From NCBI GenBank assembly GCA_016191235.1, contig JACPOZ010000011.1, positions 1 through 64,000 on the forward strand: a stretch of DNA of 64,000 nt, read 5' to 3'. A program made the position numbers and the translations under genes. Under the pieces are notes generated by a model. That model saw only the letters and a program-made list of their open reading frames with translations. It searched no databases and was not told the DNA's origin. The DNA comes from Gammaproteobacteria bacterium. GTDB lineage: Bacteria; Pseudomonadota; Gammaproteobacteria; Ga0077554; Ga007554. The stretch's first letter is position 1. The number at the start of each line of letters is the position of its first letter. Below, piece by piece: positions 9,959 through 19,629 of this stretch.

Positions 9959-10046
9959 TTAGAACCTGTTCTTAATCATTCTTTGCAGTGCTGCATAGAT
10001 ACACTAACTCTGGAAGACTGGGTAAATATCAGCTACCCTAGCAATC

Positions 10047-10562
10047 ATGCAACTAACCTTATATACCGATTATTCGCTTCGGGTGCTGATTTATCTCGGT
10101 ATACACAAAGACGAGAAGGCGACCATCAGCGAGATCGCGGATTATTTCAAAATCTCGCGCAACCACCTGGTTAAGGTGGTGCATAACCTCGCCAACTGCG
10201 ATTACATCCATACCATGCGCGGCAAGGGCGGAGGAATGTACTTGGCACGTCCCCCTGAAGAGATCAATATCGGCGACGTCATCCGGCATACTGAACCGAA
10301 TTTCCACGTTGTCGAGTGCTACAACACCCAGGCCAGCCATTGCCCGGTTATCAAGATGTGCAGTCTGATTGGCGTGTTAAATAGTGCCCTAACCAGTTTC
10401 TTCTCCGTTCTAGACCAACATACCCTCGCGGATCTTCTGAAAAAGCAGGATGTCATTAGCGCGCCGCTCCAGTTCATACCCTCTCCCTCGCGCGCCACGG
10501 CACATCCTGTCATCGAAATAAAGCGAGAGGAAAGTGTTGCCGGCCAAAAACAGAAACATTAA
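10047..10562 (+). CDS. nsrR: Rrf2-family NO-sensing repressor NsrR
   Basis: The 171-residue protein has an N-terminal winged helix (about 1-70; TDYSLRVLIYLG and the wing RGKGGGMYLARP) and three cysteines, Cys91, Cys99 and Cys105, spaced as in NsrR to hold an iron-sulphur cluster. Nitrosylation of the cluster releases the repressor from DNA. It is divergent from the ncg-nirK operon with candidate NsrR sites between them, which supports NsrR over IscR or other Rrf2 members. The C-terminal tail (about 140-171) is longer than usual and low in order. The ATG at 10047 gives the conserved MQLT start. Confidence 0.9.
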   Translation: MQLTLYTDYSLRVLIYLGIHKDEKATISEIADYFKISRNHLVKVVHNLANCDYIHTMRGKGGGMYLARPPEEINIGDVIRHTEPNFHVVECYNTQASHCPVIKMCSLIGVLNSALTSFFSVLDQHTLADLLKKQDVISAPLQFIPSPSRATAHPVIEIKREESVAGQKQKH

Positions 10563-10588
10563 TTTTCGGGCTGAAGCCGCGCACAACA

Positions 10589-11428
10589 TCATCTTTGGAT
10601 TTGCTTTCGCAACTCCTCAATCACCGGCACTGTCTGCGGACGCACCCCTCGCCACAGAAAAAACGCTTCGGCGGCCTGTTCCACCAGCATCCCCAGACCA
10701 TCCAGCGCCTGGCGCGCGCCATGTTGCATGGCCCAAAGCATGAAGGGTGTCGGCTCTGCACCGTACATCATGTCATAGCACCAGCAACCTTCACTGAGCA
10801 CGGTAGCAGGCAGCGGCGGCACCTCTCCCTTCAGGCTGGCAGCCGTGCCGTTAATGATAAGATCAAACCGTTGTGCGTCAATATCTTGATAGCCACATCC
10901 GTAAACCGGCCCAAAATCCGTCAATTCTTTGGCTAATGCGATTGCCTTGTCCGCTGTGCGATTGGCAATGACCAGTTGAACGGGATATTCTTCCAGCAGC
11001 GGGCCAAGCACACCGCGTACCGCGCCACCGGCTCCGAGCAATAAGACGCGCCGGTTGGCAATCTCTACGCCATGATTGCCACGCAGGTCGCGTACCAGTC
11101 CGACACCATCGGTGTTGTCGCCGTAACTCGTGCCATCCGCACGAAACAACAAGGTGTTCACCGCCCCCGCTCGTTCCGCACGTGCGCTGCGCTCATCGGC
11201 CAGATCCCACGCCTCCCGCTTGAACGGCACGGTGATGTTAAGCCCCTTGCCACCGCCCGCCACAAAGGCGGATACGGCTTCAGCGAAATGGCCTTGCTCG
11301 ACCAGAATAGCGGTGTACACCAGATCCTGGCCAGTCTGGTGTGCGAACAGAGTATGAATCTGCGGCGACTTGCTATGGGCGATGGGATTACCCATCACGG
11401 CATAATGATCGGTTTTTGCGTGTATCAT
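10589..11428 (-). CDS. aroE: Shikimate dehydrogenase
   Basis: This 279-residue enzyme makes shikimate from 3-dehydroshikimate with NADPH in aromatic amino-acid synthesis. It shows the substrate motif VMGNPIAHSKSPQIH, the catalytic Lys in NITVPFKREAW, the NADP site GAGGAVRGV, and NRTADKA, which binds the adenosine phosphate. The ATG at 11428 is preferred because it starts 10 residues before the conserved VMGNPI motif; the longer frame to 11482 would reach the edge of an inverted repeat. It converges on nsrR with a 26-bp gap and appears monocistronic. Confidence 0.95.
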   Translation of the reverse strand: MIHAKTDHYAVMGNPIAHSKSPQIHTLFAHQTGQDLVYTAILVEQGHFAEAVSAFVAGGGKGLNITVPFKREAWDLADERSARAERAGAVNTLLFRADGTSYGDNTDGVGLVRDLRGNHGVEIANRRVLLLGAGGAVRGVLGPLLEEYPVQLVIANRTADKAIALAKELTDFGPVYGCGYQDIDAQRFDLIINGTAASLKGEVPPLPATVLSEGCWCYDMMYGAEPTPFMLWAMQHGARQALDGLGMLVEQAAEAFFLWRGVRPQTVPVIEELRKQIQR

Positions 11429-11484
11429 TCCAACAATCCTTGCGTTTGTATGATGGACAATAAAAATGATACCGTAGCACAAGG

Positions 11485-11591
11485 CTAGTGTAGTGAGTCA
11501 CACAAAATGGGACAAATAAAACGGATGGATTTTGGTCTGGGGCAAGGCGCGAGGAGGCGTCATTCCCATTTTGTGTGACTCACTACACTAG
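11485..11591. repeat. Element with perfect 28-bp inverted repeats
   Basis: The left arm at 11485-11512 (starting CTAGTGTAGTGAGTCACAC) is the exact reverse complement of 11564-11591. The 51-bp centre includes GGGGCAAGGCGCGAGGAGGCG-like sequence. It has no coding capacity and lies between divergent aroE and the PstS-like gene. The size and perfect arms fit a MITE or a strong hairpin. It shares only loose likeness with the four-copy family elsewhere in the window. Confidence 0.85.
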
Positions 11592-11654
11592 GTATGGATT
11601 TTGCTAGTACCTGCTAAAAGGAAAAGTTACAATTCAATTTCAGGTGTCGATGCA

Positions 11655-12137
11655 GTGGATTGCAACATAGCCCCAAGGGCGTGGCGGAAATTGATCGGTC
11701 TCTGTTGCCTGGGGCTGCTGTTCATGACCTTTAACCATGCCGCTGCGGATCAGGCACGGCATATGGTACTGGTTGCTGGCGCCAACGCCTATGTCCCGCC
11801 GCTCACTCCCGCCGATGTGCGCAAACTGTTCCTGGGGGTCGTCATAACCAAGGATGGCCAGCGCATTGAGCCACTACTCAATCTGACTGATCCTTTGCTG
11901 CACGAAGTATTCCTGCAAAAAGTCGTATTTATGTCATCTGAAAATTACCAGCGCCAGTTGCTTGCGCGGATAGGCCATTTGGGTGATCCGCGCCCACAGG
12001 AATACTCCGACTCCTGGCAGTTAATCAGCGCCCTGCGCAGCCGGCCCGGCGCGGTCAGCTATATGTGGGCGCAGGATGCCCGTCCCCGGCTGGGCCTGAA
12101 GATAGTGCAAGAGCTATGGCAAAGCCGACAGGAATAG
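11655..12137 (+). CDS. Secreted PstS-like (phosphate-binding-type) domain protein
   Basis: The 160-residue product has a signal peptide (RAWRKLIGLCCLGLLF, cut near HAAADQ) and a short domain with VLVAGANAYVPPLTPADVRKLFLG, like the small PstS-type periplasmic modules often coded next to GGDEF/EAL genes. It is too short for a full transporter-binding protein. The frame is open from a TTG at 11601. The GTG at 11655 is preferred because it has an AGGTG site and leads straight into the signal peptide. It overlaps the next gene by 22 bp, so it probably acts as the periplasmic input for that signalling protein. Ligand unknown. Confidence 0.65.
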   Translation: MDCNIAPRAWRKLIGLCCLGLLFMTFNHAAADQARHMVLVAGANAYVPPLTPADVRKLFLGVVITKDGQRIEPLLNLTDPLLHEVFLQKVVFMSSENYQRQLLARIGHLGDPRPQEYSDSWQLISALRSRPGAVSYMWAQDARPRLGLKIVQELWQSRQE

Positions 12138-14044
12138 CGCGCCTTTCCAAGGGACTGATCGGCCGCCTGATGATGGTGGTGGTGGCCATCCACACTATCC
12201 TGGTCCCTTTACTGTTTGTCGGCGTGCTGTATATCGTGAAGCAGGGCTATGAATCCCTGTTTATCAACCAGGCGCGCTCCGACTCCCACATGATCGCCGT
12301 ACTGGCCGGACGGGACCTGCGTCCCGCCCGGTTACGGATGCTTTTCGAAGAAGTGGCGTTGAGCGGCAGCGTGGTTTTTTGGGCAATCGCCGATACATCG
12401 GGGCAAACCATCGCCAGCGCTCGCGGGGCAGATGTGCATGCGAGTTTTCAGGAAGATTTTTTCTTTAACGAACATGGAGATACGACATACTACGTCTCTG
12501 TCCCTGTCAACGATGAAGCCGGCATACTGCGCGGCGTACTCCGGCTGGGTTATGATGAGACACCAACCCGAGAACAGATCGACAACACCTACCACCGCGG
12601 TTTCTACCTGGCGATAGGATACATCTTGCTTACCCTGTTCCTGGCGATTTCCGGCGGCAGAATCCTCAATCTGATGCGCAAAGAGTTGGTGACACAGGCC
12701 AACGCACTCGAACACCAGGCGCTGCATGACACCTTGACCGGCCTGCCCAACCGCGCCTTGCTGCATGACCGGCTAAAGCAATCCATTCTCGCCAGTCAGC
12801 GCGAACACGCACCGTTCGCCCTGTTCCTGATGGATCTGGACCGCTTCAAGGAAGTAAATGACACCCTGGGGCACCAGGCAGGTGATGTGATACTGCAACA
12901 GACCGCCACACGCCTGCGTGAAGCAGTACGGGAGTCCGACACCGTCGCGCGGCTGGGAGGGGATGAATTCGCAGTGGTGCTGCCCAAGGTTGATGTGGAT
13001 GGTGCGGTTCTGATTGCCGAGAAGATACTCAGAACGCTACAGGAGCCTTTCGTGGTGGAGAGCAGGACACTACCAATTGGCGCCAGCATTGGTATTGCGC
13101 TATTTCCCAGCCATGGCGAAGATGCTGCCAGCCTGTTGAGCCGCGCCGATGTGGCGATGTATGCCGCCAAACATGCGGGCGGCGGCCTGACCGTATATGA
13201 CCCCGATCTGGACCGGCACAGCATGGATCGTCTCACCCTGACAGCGGAGCTGCGCCAGGGCGTCGAACACGATGAAATCGAGGTGTATTACCAGCCCAAG
13301 GCCGATCTCCATACCGGAGAGATCTGCGGCGTTGAAGCCCTGGCACGCTGGCGGCATCCACGGCTGGGGCTTATCCTCCCCGAAGAATTCATTCCGCTAG
13401 CCGAACGGGCGGGCGTCATCAACGCACTGACATTGCGCGTCATCGAAGCAAGCGCCCACCAGTGTGTGCACTGGTCCAGTAGTGGCACGAAAATAAGCAT
13501 TGCGGTGAACGTCTCACCTTTGAGCCTGCTCGACGCAAAGTTTTCGGAAAAGGTTGGAGATATCCTGCGCAACTGCGACCTGTCCGCCTGCACGCTGATC
13601 CTGGAAGTCACCGAAGGCGCGATCATGGCCGATACGCCACAGGTGCAGGAACTGTTTACACGCCTCGACGCCATGGGCGTGCGAATTTCTATCGACGATT
13701 TTGGCACAGGCTATTCCTCACTTGCCCGGCTGAAGAAACTGCCGGTGTCAGAGGTGAAGATCGACAAATCCTTCGTGATCGACATGCTTACCGATGACAA
13801 CGACGCCGCCATCGTGCGCGCCACCATTGATTTGGCGCACAACCTCGGCCTTAAAGTAGTGGCGGAAGGCGTCGAGACACAGGGACACCTGGAGATGTTG
13901 GCGACCTTTGGCTGTGATATGGCGCAAGGCTACCACATCAGCCGGCCATTGCCGACGCTTGAAGTTCGGCACCTTCTGGCCACCAACAGAAAGATTATCA
14001 CTATCGGAAGAAATGAGGACAAGCCACTGTTCAGCGGGCTGTAA
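12116..14044 (+). CDS. Membrane GGDEF-EAL protein for cyclic di-GMP turnover
   Basis: The product has 642 residues. A first membrane segment (about 18-42), a periplasmic sensor region (about 45-160) and a second membrane segment (162-184) precede a GGDEF domain with an intact GGDEF motif (281-285) and an inhibitory RxxD site (RESD, 272-275). The EAL domain keeps EAL (407-409), NVSPLSL and DDFGTG (527-532). Both synthesis and breakdown of c-di-GMP look possible. The ATG at 12116 is chosen over one at 12065 because the latter lies deep inside the upstream gene. The overlap with the PstS-like gene suggests one operon and a shared signal. Confidence 0.9.
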   Translation: MAKPTGIARLSKGLIGRLMMVVVAIHTILVPLLFVGVLYIVKQGYESLFINQARSDSHMIAVLAGRDLRPARLRMLFEEVALSGSVVFWAIADTSGQTIASARGADVHASFQEDFFFNEHGDTTYYVSVPVNDEAGILRGVLRLGYDETPTREQIDNTYHRGFYLAIGYILLTLFLAISGGRILNLMRKELVTQANALEHQALHDTLTGLPNRALLHDRLKQSILASQREHAPFALFLMDLDRFKEVNDTLGHQAGDVILQQTATRLREAVRESDTVARLGGDEFAVVLPKVDVDGAVLIAEKILRTLQEPFVVESRTLPIGASIGIALFPSHGEDAASLLSRADVAMYAAKHAGGGLTVYDPDLDRHSMDRLTLTAELRQGVEHDEIEVYYQPKADLHTGEICGVEALARWRHPRLGLILPEEFIPLAERAGVINALTLRVIEASAHQCVHWSSSGTKISIAVNVSPLSLLDAKFSEKVGDILRNCDLSACTLILEVTEGAIMADTPQVQELFTRLDAMGVRISIDDFGTGYSSLARLKKLPVSEVKIDKSFVIDMLTDDNDAAIVRATIDLAHNLGLKVVAEGVETQGHLEMLATFGCDMAQGYHISRPLPTLEVRHLLATNRKIITIGRNEDKPLFSGL

Positions 14045-14061
14045 CTCCATACCCACCAGGT

Positions 14062-14206
14062 ATTGTACTGTGTCACAAGGCGATCAAGGGATGCAGTGCA
14101 AGGCAAAATCGGGCGAAAAAGCGGAGTTTACAGGTAGTAAATGAGCATTTTGAGTCCGATTTTAACGCCGCAATGCGCCCTTCAGCGCTTTGTGACACAG
14201 TACAAT
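14062..14206. repeat. Dispersed palindromic element, copy A (no internal unit)
   Basis: The 145-bp element is bounded by ATTGTACTGTGTCACAA (14062) and its exact complement ending at 14206. The halves are imperfectly complementary through AAAATCGG/CCGATTTT towards a central GTTTAC..GTAAAT hairpin. It carries GCAAGGCAAAATCGGGCG, CGAAAAAGCG and AACGCCGCAATGCGCCC, shared with the three other copies, but has none of the GCGAAGGGTT units. It lies between convergent genes. Confidence 0.85.
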
Positions 14207-14244
14207 TAAGTATTCCCCCTCCCCGCGCGCAGGGAGAGGGACCC

Positions 14245-15270
<1,026 letters not shown>

Positions 15271-15338
15271 TCAACTGCTTGCCTCCCCTGGCAAGCCACC
15301 GAGGAGGCGGCCTGCCAGGAAGGCCATAAGTAATACGC

Positions 15339-16796
15339 CTATTTCTTCTTGGCGGCTTTCTTGGCTACACCCTTTTTCTTGGGAGCAGCTTTTGCCGGCG
15401 CAGTCTTCTTGGGCGCGGCTTTCTTTGGTGCAGCTTTCTTCATCACACCTTTTTTGGGCGCCACCTTTTTAGGTACGGCTTTCTTAGGCGCTGCCTTTTT
15501 TACTATGGCTTTTTTCTTTGGAGCCACCTTCTTGGCCGGAGCCTTTTTCGCAGGGGCTTTTTTGGCGGGCGCCTTCTTGGCAGGCGCTTTCTTTACAGGA
15601 GGCTTCTTGACTGGGGCCTTTTTGGCAGGCGCTTTTTTGGCCGGGGCGGCTTTCTTGGCGGGCGCTTTTTTCACAGCGGCCTTCTTCGTTACGGCCTTCT
15701 TGACGCTGGCAACAGCTTTTTTCGCGGCCTTTACTACTTTCTTCTCGGCGACCTTCACCGTCTTCGCAACTACCTTCGCCTCTTTCTTGGCACCCGCAAT
15801 CGCCTTTTTGGTGGCTGTGACCACTTTCTTCTCGGCCTTCATCACGGCCTTCTTGGCAATCGCGACATCCTTCTTTGCAGTGGCAACGGCCTTGGTTGCG
15901 GCCTTGCTTGCCGCCTTGGCGACTTTCTTCTCAACGTCTTCGACAGTTTTCACGATGGCTTTTACCTCTTTCTTGATGGTGGCAACAGTTTTTTTCGCGG
16001 CGGGCGCCACTTTTTCCTCAGCTTTTTTCTCGACCGCCTTGGCGGCTTTTTCAACTACCTTGGCGACAGGCTCCGCCTTTGGCACAACAACCGGTTTTTT
16101 CACGGCGGCAGGTCTGGCGGCTGGGGCAGGCTTTACCACAGGGGCCGGTGCAGGCTCGCTGATGGCCTTTTGAATTGCCGCGAAAATGTCGGAAATCTCG
16201 CCCACGCCCTGCACTGTGCGCAGCTTGCCCTGGTTGCGGTAATACGCCGCCACGGGTGCGGTCTGCGCCTCATAAACTCGCAGCCGGTTGCCAATGGTTT
16301 CTTCGTTGTCATCGGCACGATGACGCAAGTTGCCGCCGCACTTGTCGCAACGGTCATCGAGCTTGGAGGGTGAGGTGTAAATGTTATATGTCTGGCCGCA
16401 TGACTCGCAGGTACGCCGGCCTGTCAGACGCTGCAAGAGAATCTCGAAGTCGAGATCGATCAGCAGGGCAATCTCCAGGGACTGCTGGAGTTTTTCCAGC
16501 ATCGCATCCAATGCCTCTGCCTGAGGGATATTGCGCGGGAAACCATCCAGGATAAATCCCTCGCGCGCATCCGGCTGGGATAGCCGTTCCGCGATCATGC
16601 CTAAAACGATGTCATCGGATACCAGCTGCCCGGATTCCATCACTGCCTTGGCTTGAAGTCCCAGCGGCGTTCCCGCCGCCACTGCGGCGCGCAACAAATC
16701 ACCCGTGGAGATTTGCGGGATATGAAGTTTTTCGACGAGCAGCTTGGCTTGCGTGCCTTTCCCCGAGCCAGGCGCACCTAACAGTACAATTCTCAT
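15339..16796 (-). CDS. adk: Adenylate kinase fused to a histone H1-like Lys/Ala/Pro tail
   Basis: The 485-residue product is about twice the normal length. Residues 1-213 are a complete adenylate kinase: P-loop GAPGSGKGT (7-15), DGFPRN (84-89), and a LID with four cysteines (Cys130, Cys133, Cys150, Cys153) that should bind zinc, as in Gram-positive enzymes. Residues from about 214 to 485 are a long basic tail: first Ala/Pro/Val/Lys-rich, then a coiled-coil-like stretch with many KKAV and KKEV units, then repeated KKAPAKKAP-type units like AlgP or eukaryotic H1 tails. No stop or frameshift separates the parts. The enzyme keeps the ATP+AMP/2 ADP balance; the tail may bind DNA or RNA, which is inference. 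Confidence 0.93.
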   Translation of the reverse strand: MRIVLLGAPGSGKGTQAKLLVEKLHIPQISTGDLLRAAVAAGTPLGLQAKAVMESGQLVSDDIVLGMIAERLSQPDAREGFILDGFPRNIPQAEALDAMLEKLQQSLEIALLIDLDFEILLQRLTGRRTCESCGQTYNIYTSPSKLDDRCDKCGGNLRHRADDNEETIGNRLRVYEAQTAPVAAYYRNQGKLRTVQGVGEISDIFAAIQKAISEPAPAPVVKPAPAARPAAVKKPVVVPKAEPVAKVVEKAAKAVEKKAEEKVAPAAKKTVATIKKEVKAIVKTVEDVEKKVAKAASKAATKAVATAKKDVAIAKKAVMKAEKKVVTATKKAIAGAKKEAKVVAKTVKVAEKKVVKAAKKAVASVKKAVTKKAAVKKAPAKKAAPAKKAPAKKAPVKKPPVKKAPAKKAPAKKAPAKKAPAKKVAPKKKAIVKKAAPKKAVPKKVAPKKGVMKKAAPKKAAPKKTAPAKAAPKKKGVAKKAAKKK

Positions 16797-17223
16797 AGCG
16801 GCGTTTACACTCCCTTCACTGGGTTTGTTGGTTATTGATAACTCGATTTATCATCAGCATTCGACCCTCATCATGATGTTGCCGGCGGTGCCGTCCCTAT
16901 GCTTCGCCTGCGCTTTTCGACGCAGGCTGGCAGGGTTCACCCTCACTGCGTTAACACACCCGAAGCCTCATGCATTAAGTGTACATCGTGATGTTGCCTA
17001 AACTACCCCGAGTCATATGTCTAAGTCAATGAACCTCATGATAATAAAACATCATTAACATGTTTTTTTTCACGCAACACACTCCAGAAGTACCGCAACG
17101 CGTCAATTCACGGGCGACACAACGCACAAAATGGAGTTCACACATCGGTATTCCTCATCGCCATATCTCGTTATAATGCGGTTTCAACTTCAACATATCA
17201 TTTCAACACGAAGGATATTTTCC
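16797..17223 (+). other. 427-bp intergenic region between divergent adk and ppa
   Basis: No gene is visible. It holds a GCCTGCG/CGCAGGC hairpin near 16907-16930 without a T run, AT-rich stretches around 17030-17075, and a good -10 box, TATAAT, at 17172-17177. That box is 47 bp before the ppa start and has no strong -35 at the usual spacing. Confidence 0.5.
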
Positions 17224-17760
17224 ATGAGCTTCCACAACGTTACCCCTGGACGCGACGTCCCCAACGACATCAATGTCATCATCGAAATCCCCGCGCAAAG
17301 TGACCCGGTGAAATACGAGGTCGACAAGGAAAGCGGCGCGCTGTTTGTGGACAGATTCATGGCCACCGCCATGTTCTATCCCTGCAACTATGGTTACGTC
17401 CCCAGCACCTTGTCGGAAGACGGCGACCCGGTGGATGTGCTGGTTGTCACGCCAGTGCCCTTGATCAGCGGCTCGGTGATCCGCTGCCGTCCGATCGGCA
17501 TGCTCAAAATGACCGATGAATCGGGCGTCGACGCCAAAATCCTCGCCGTTCCTGTTGACAAGCTCTCCCCTATATACAAAAAAGTCCAATCGCCGGAAGA
17601 CATGCCTTCTCTGCTGCTGGCGCAAATCTCCCACTTCTTCGAGCACTACAAGGATCTTGAACCCGGCAAATGGGTCAAGGTTGATGGCTGGGTAGGCGCC
17701 GCCGAGGCCAAGGCTGAGATACTGGCCAGCGTTGATCGTTACAACAGCGCTTCCGCTTAA
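17224..17760 (+). CDS. ppa: Inorganic pyrophosphatase (family I)
   Basis: The 178-residue cytoplasmic enzyme splits pyrophosphate from biosynthesis. The family I active-site block is intact: [16 protein letters not shown] and [10 protein letters not shown] with the metal-binding aspartates, followed by [13 protein letters not shown] and KVQSPEDMP. Residues line up closely with the E. coli enzyme. The frame is open to 17131, but the ATG at 17224 has an AAGGA ribosome-binding site and gives the conserved N-terminus. Confidence 0.97.
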   Translation: MSFHNVTPGRDVPNDINVIIEIPAQSDPVKYEVDKESGALFVDRFMATAMFYPCNYGYVPSTLSEDGDPVDVLVVTPVPLISGSVIRCRPIGMLKMTDESGVDAKILAVPVDKLSPIYKKVQSPEDMPSLLLAQISHFFEHYKDLEPGKWVKVDGWVGAAEAKAEILASVDRYNSASA

Positions 17761-17775
17761 CACCCCATGTCAAAA

Positions 17776-17798
17776 GGGGCGGGCTTGAAGCCCGCCCC
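17776..17798. repeat. Perfect GC-rich 9-bp hairpin after ppa
   Basis: GGGGCGGGC (17776-17784) and GCCCGCCCC (17790-17798) flank the five-base loop TTGAA. No T run follows on the plus strand; four T residues follow on the minus strand. It may limit read-through or protect the ppa mRNA 3' end. Confidence 0.5.
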
Positions 17799-17823
17799 TG
17801 CCCTCAGCATTAGACCTTCCCCG

Positions 17824-18732
17824 ATGAGCGCGCACCACCACGCAGACCATCATCACGCTCACCACACCGGCAATCATCTCCTGGGTGCGCTGCTCTTTAC
17901 CCTGGCGTTCGCCGTTGTTGAGGCACTTGCAGGGTGGTGGTCGGGCTCGCTGACCCTGCTGGGCGATGCGGGACACATGGTATCGGACGCCACCTCACTG
18001 GGACTGGCGGCCTTTGCGGCATGGATCGCCAAACGCCCGCCATCGGCACGGCACTCGTATGGTCTTGGGCGCGCCGAGGTGATCGCCGCACTGGTCAACT
18101 CGATATTCATGCTGGCGGTGGTGACCGCAATCGTAGTCGCCGCCATTCAGCGCCTGCAAGCACCGCACCCCGTTGCTGGTGGCGTGGTAATAGGGGTCGC
18201 CGCGCTGGGGTTGTTGGTGAACATCATCGTCGCCTGGATGCTGAGCCACGGCGAGAAGACACTCAACACCCGCGCGGCGTTATTGCATGTGCTGGGGGAT
18301 CTGCTGGGTTCAGTGGCAGCGTTGATCGCCGGCGTGGTAATCTATTTCACTGGCTGGACGGCTATCGATCCGATCCTGTCGCTGGTGATCTGCGCATTGA
18401 TCCTGTTTTCCGGTTTCAACCTGCTGCGCGAGGCCTTGCATGTGCTGATGGAAGGCGTACCCGCCTCGCTGGATCTACCCGAGATCGGGTTGGCCATGGC
18501 GAGGACGCCGGGAGTGGGTTCAGTGCATGACCTGCATATCTGGGCCTTATCTTCCGGCACGGTCATGCTCTCCGCCCACATCGTCATCAAGGATATGGCA
18601 CGCTGGCAGGAAGTCCTCGCAGCGCTGAAGGAGCTGCTGCATGACCGTTATGACATCGAGCACATCACCCTGCAACCCGAGCCTCCGGTAACACACATCA
18701 TCAACCCGATGCTGCTGAAACCAGTCAAATGA
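17824..18732 (+). CDS. Cation diffusion facilitator (CzcD/ZitB-type metal exporter)
   Basis: The 302-residue inner-membrane antiporter exports divalent metals, usually Zn(II), for protons. A His-rich N-terminus (HHHADHHHAHH) precedes six membrane helices. Transport-site motifs are visible in helix 2 (DAGHMVSDA) and helix 5 (HVLGDLLGS). The cytosolic C-terminal domain has HDLHIWALSSGTVMLSAH. The ATG at 17824 is preferred over the one at 17767 because the latter would place the 9-bp GC hairpin in the coding region, and family members start with a short His-rich stretch. Neither start has a strong ribosome-binding site. Confidence 0.9.
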   Translation: MSAHHHADHHHAHHTGNHLLGALLFTLAFAVVEALAGWWSGSLTLLGDAGHMVSDATSLGLAAFAAWIAKRPPSARHSYGLGRAEVIAALVNSIFMLAVVTAIVVAAIQRLQAPHPVAGGVVIGVAALGLLVNIIVAWMLSHGEKTLNTRAALLHVLGDLLGSVAALIAGVVIYFTGWTAIDPILSLVICALILFSGFNLLREALHVLMEGVPASLDLPEIGLAMARTPGVGSVHDLHIWALSSGTVMLSAHIVIKDMARWQEVLAALKELLHDRYDIEHITLQPEPPVTHIINPMLLKPVK

Positions 18733-18798
18733 CCCCTGCCGCTCCTGCGATCTTCCGTGATAGACTGCTTGATTACTGACAAAGCCTGGCTTCGAGAC

Positions 18799-19629
18799 AT
18801 GTTAATCAACTTCACGAAAATGCACGGATTAGGCAACGACTTTGTCGTGATCGACGCCACGGCCCGGCGCGTTGCGCTGACACCGGCGCAGATCCGCAAA
18901 ATAGCCGACCGGCATTTTGGTGTGGGTTGCGATCAGGTGCTACTGGTGGAAACGGCGCACGACCCAAACGTTGATTTCCGCTACCGCATCTATAACGCCG
19001 ATGGTGGAGAAGTGGAGCAGTGCGGTAATGGCGCGCGTTGCTTTGCCCGTTTTGTGCTGGATCATCGCCTGACCTCGAAACGCGAGATTACCGTGGAAAC
19101 AGCGGGCGGCATCATCCGCCCGCGCATCGAATCTGACGGCCAGGTGACCGTCAACATGGGCGTGCCGCGCTTTGCTCCTGCGGACATCCCCTTCGTGGCG
19201 GATGCAACGTCCGATACGTATGCGCTGGAAGTAGCAGGACAACGATTAACAGTGGGAGCGGTGTCGATGGGCAATCCGCACGCGGTTTTATTGGTCGACA
19301 ATGTCGATACCGCACCGGTCGCCGAACTGGGGCCGCTGATCGAGAAACACGAACGTTTCCCCAATCGTGTCAACGCGGGGTTCATGCAGATCATCGCCAG
19401 CAACCACATCCGGCTGCGCGTCTACGAGCGCGGCACCGGAGAAACGCTGGCTTGCGGCACGGGCGCCTGCGCAGCGGTAGCGGTGGGCCGGAAGCTGGGC
19501 ATGCTGGATCAAAAAGTAAAGGTGGACTTGCCGGGCGGGACACTTCTGATACGCTGGGAGGGAGGAGAAACCCCGGTGTGGATGACGGGTCCGGCGACGT
19601 ATGCGTTTGAGGGGAAAATGGAATTATGA
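18799..19629 (+). CDS. dapF: Diaminopimelate epimerase
   Basis: The 276-residue enzyme converts LL- to meso-diaminopimelate for lysine and peptidoglycan. It begins [19 protein letters not shown]; the two catalytic cysteines are Cys75 (QCGNGARC) and the one in LACGTGACA near the C-terminal third. The frame reaches 18757, but the ATG at 18799 fits the family start. Its stop overlaps the DUF484 gene (ATGA), and xerC follows: the standard gammaproteobacterial dapF-DUF484-xerC order. Confidence 0.97.
   Translation: MLINFTKMHGLGNDFVVIDATARRVALTPAQIRKIADRHFGVGCDQVLLVETAHDPNVDFRYRIYNADGGEVEQCGNGARCFARFVLDHRLTSKREITVETAGGIIRPRIESDGQVTVNMGVPRFAPADIPFVADATSDTYALEVAGQRLTVGAVSMGNPHAVLLVDNVDTAPVAELGPLIEKHERFPNRVNAGFMQIIASNHIRLRVYERGTGETLACGTGACAAVAVGRKLGMLDQKVKVDLPGGTLLIRWEGGETPVWMTGPATYAFEGKMEL

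Noticed and set aside
15349-16173. 274-codon plus-strand frame made of Phe/Ala/Leu/Gly repeats
   Set aside because: It is the reverse of the Lys/Ala-rich tail of the adenylate kinase, which is in frame with a clear enzyme.
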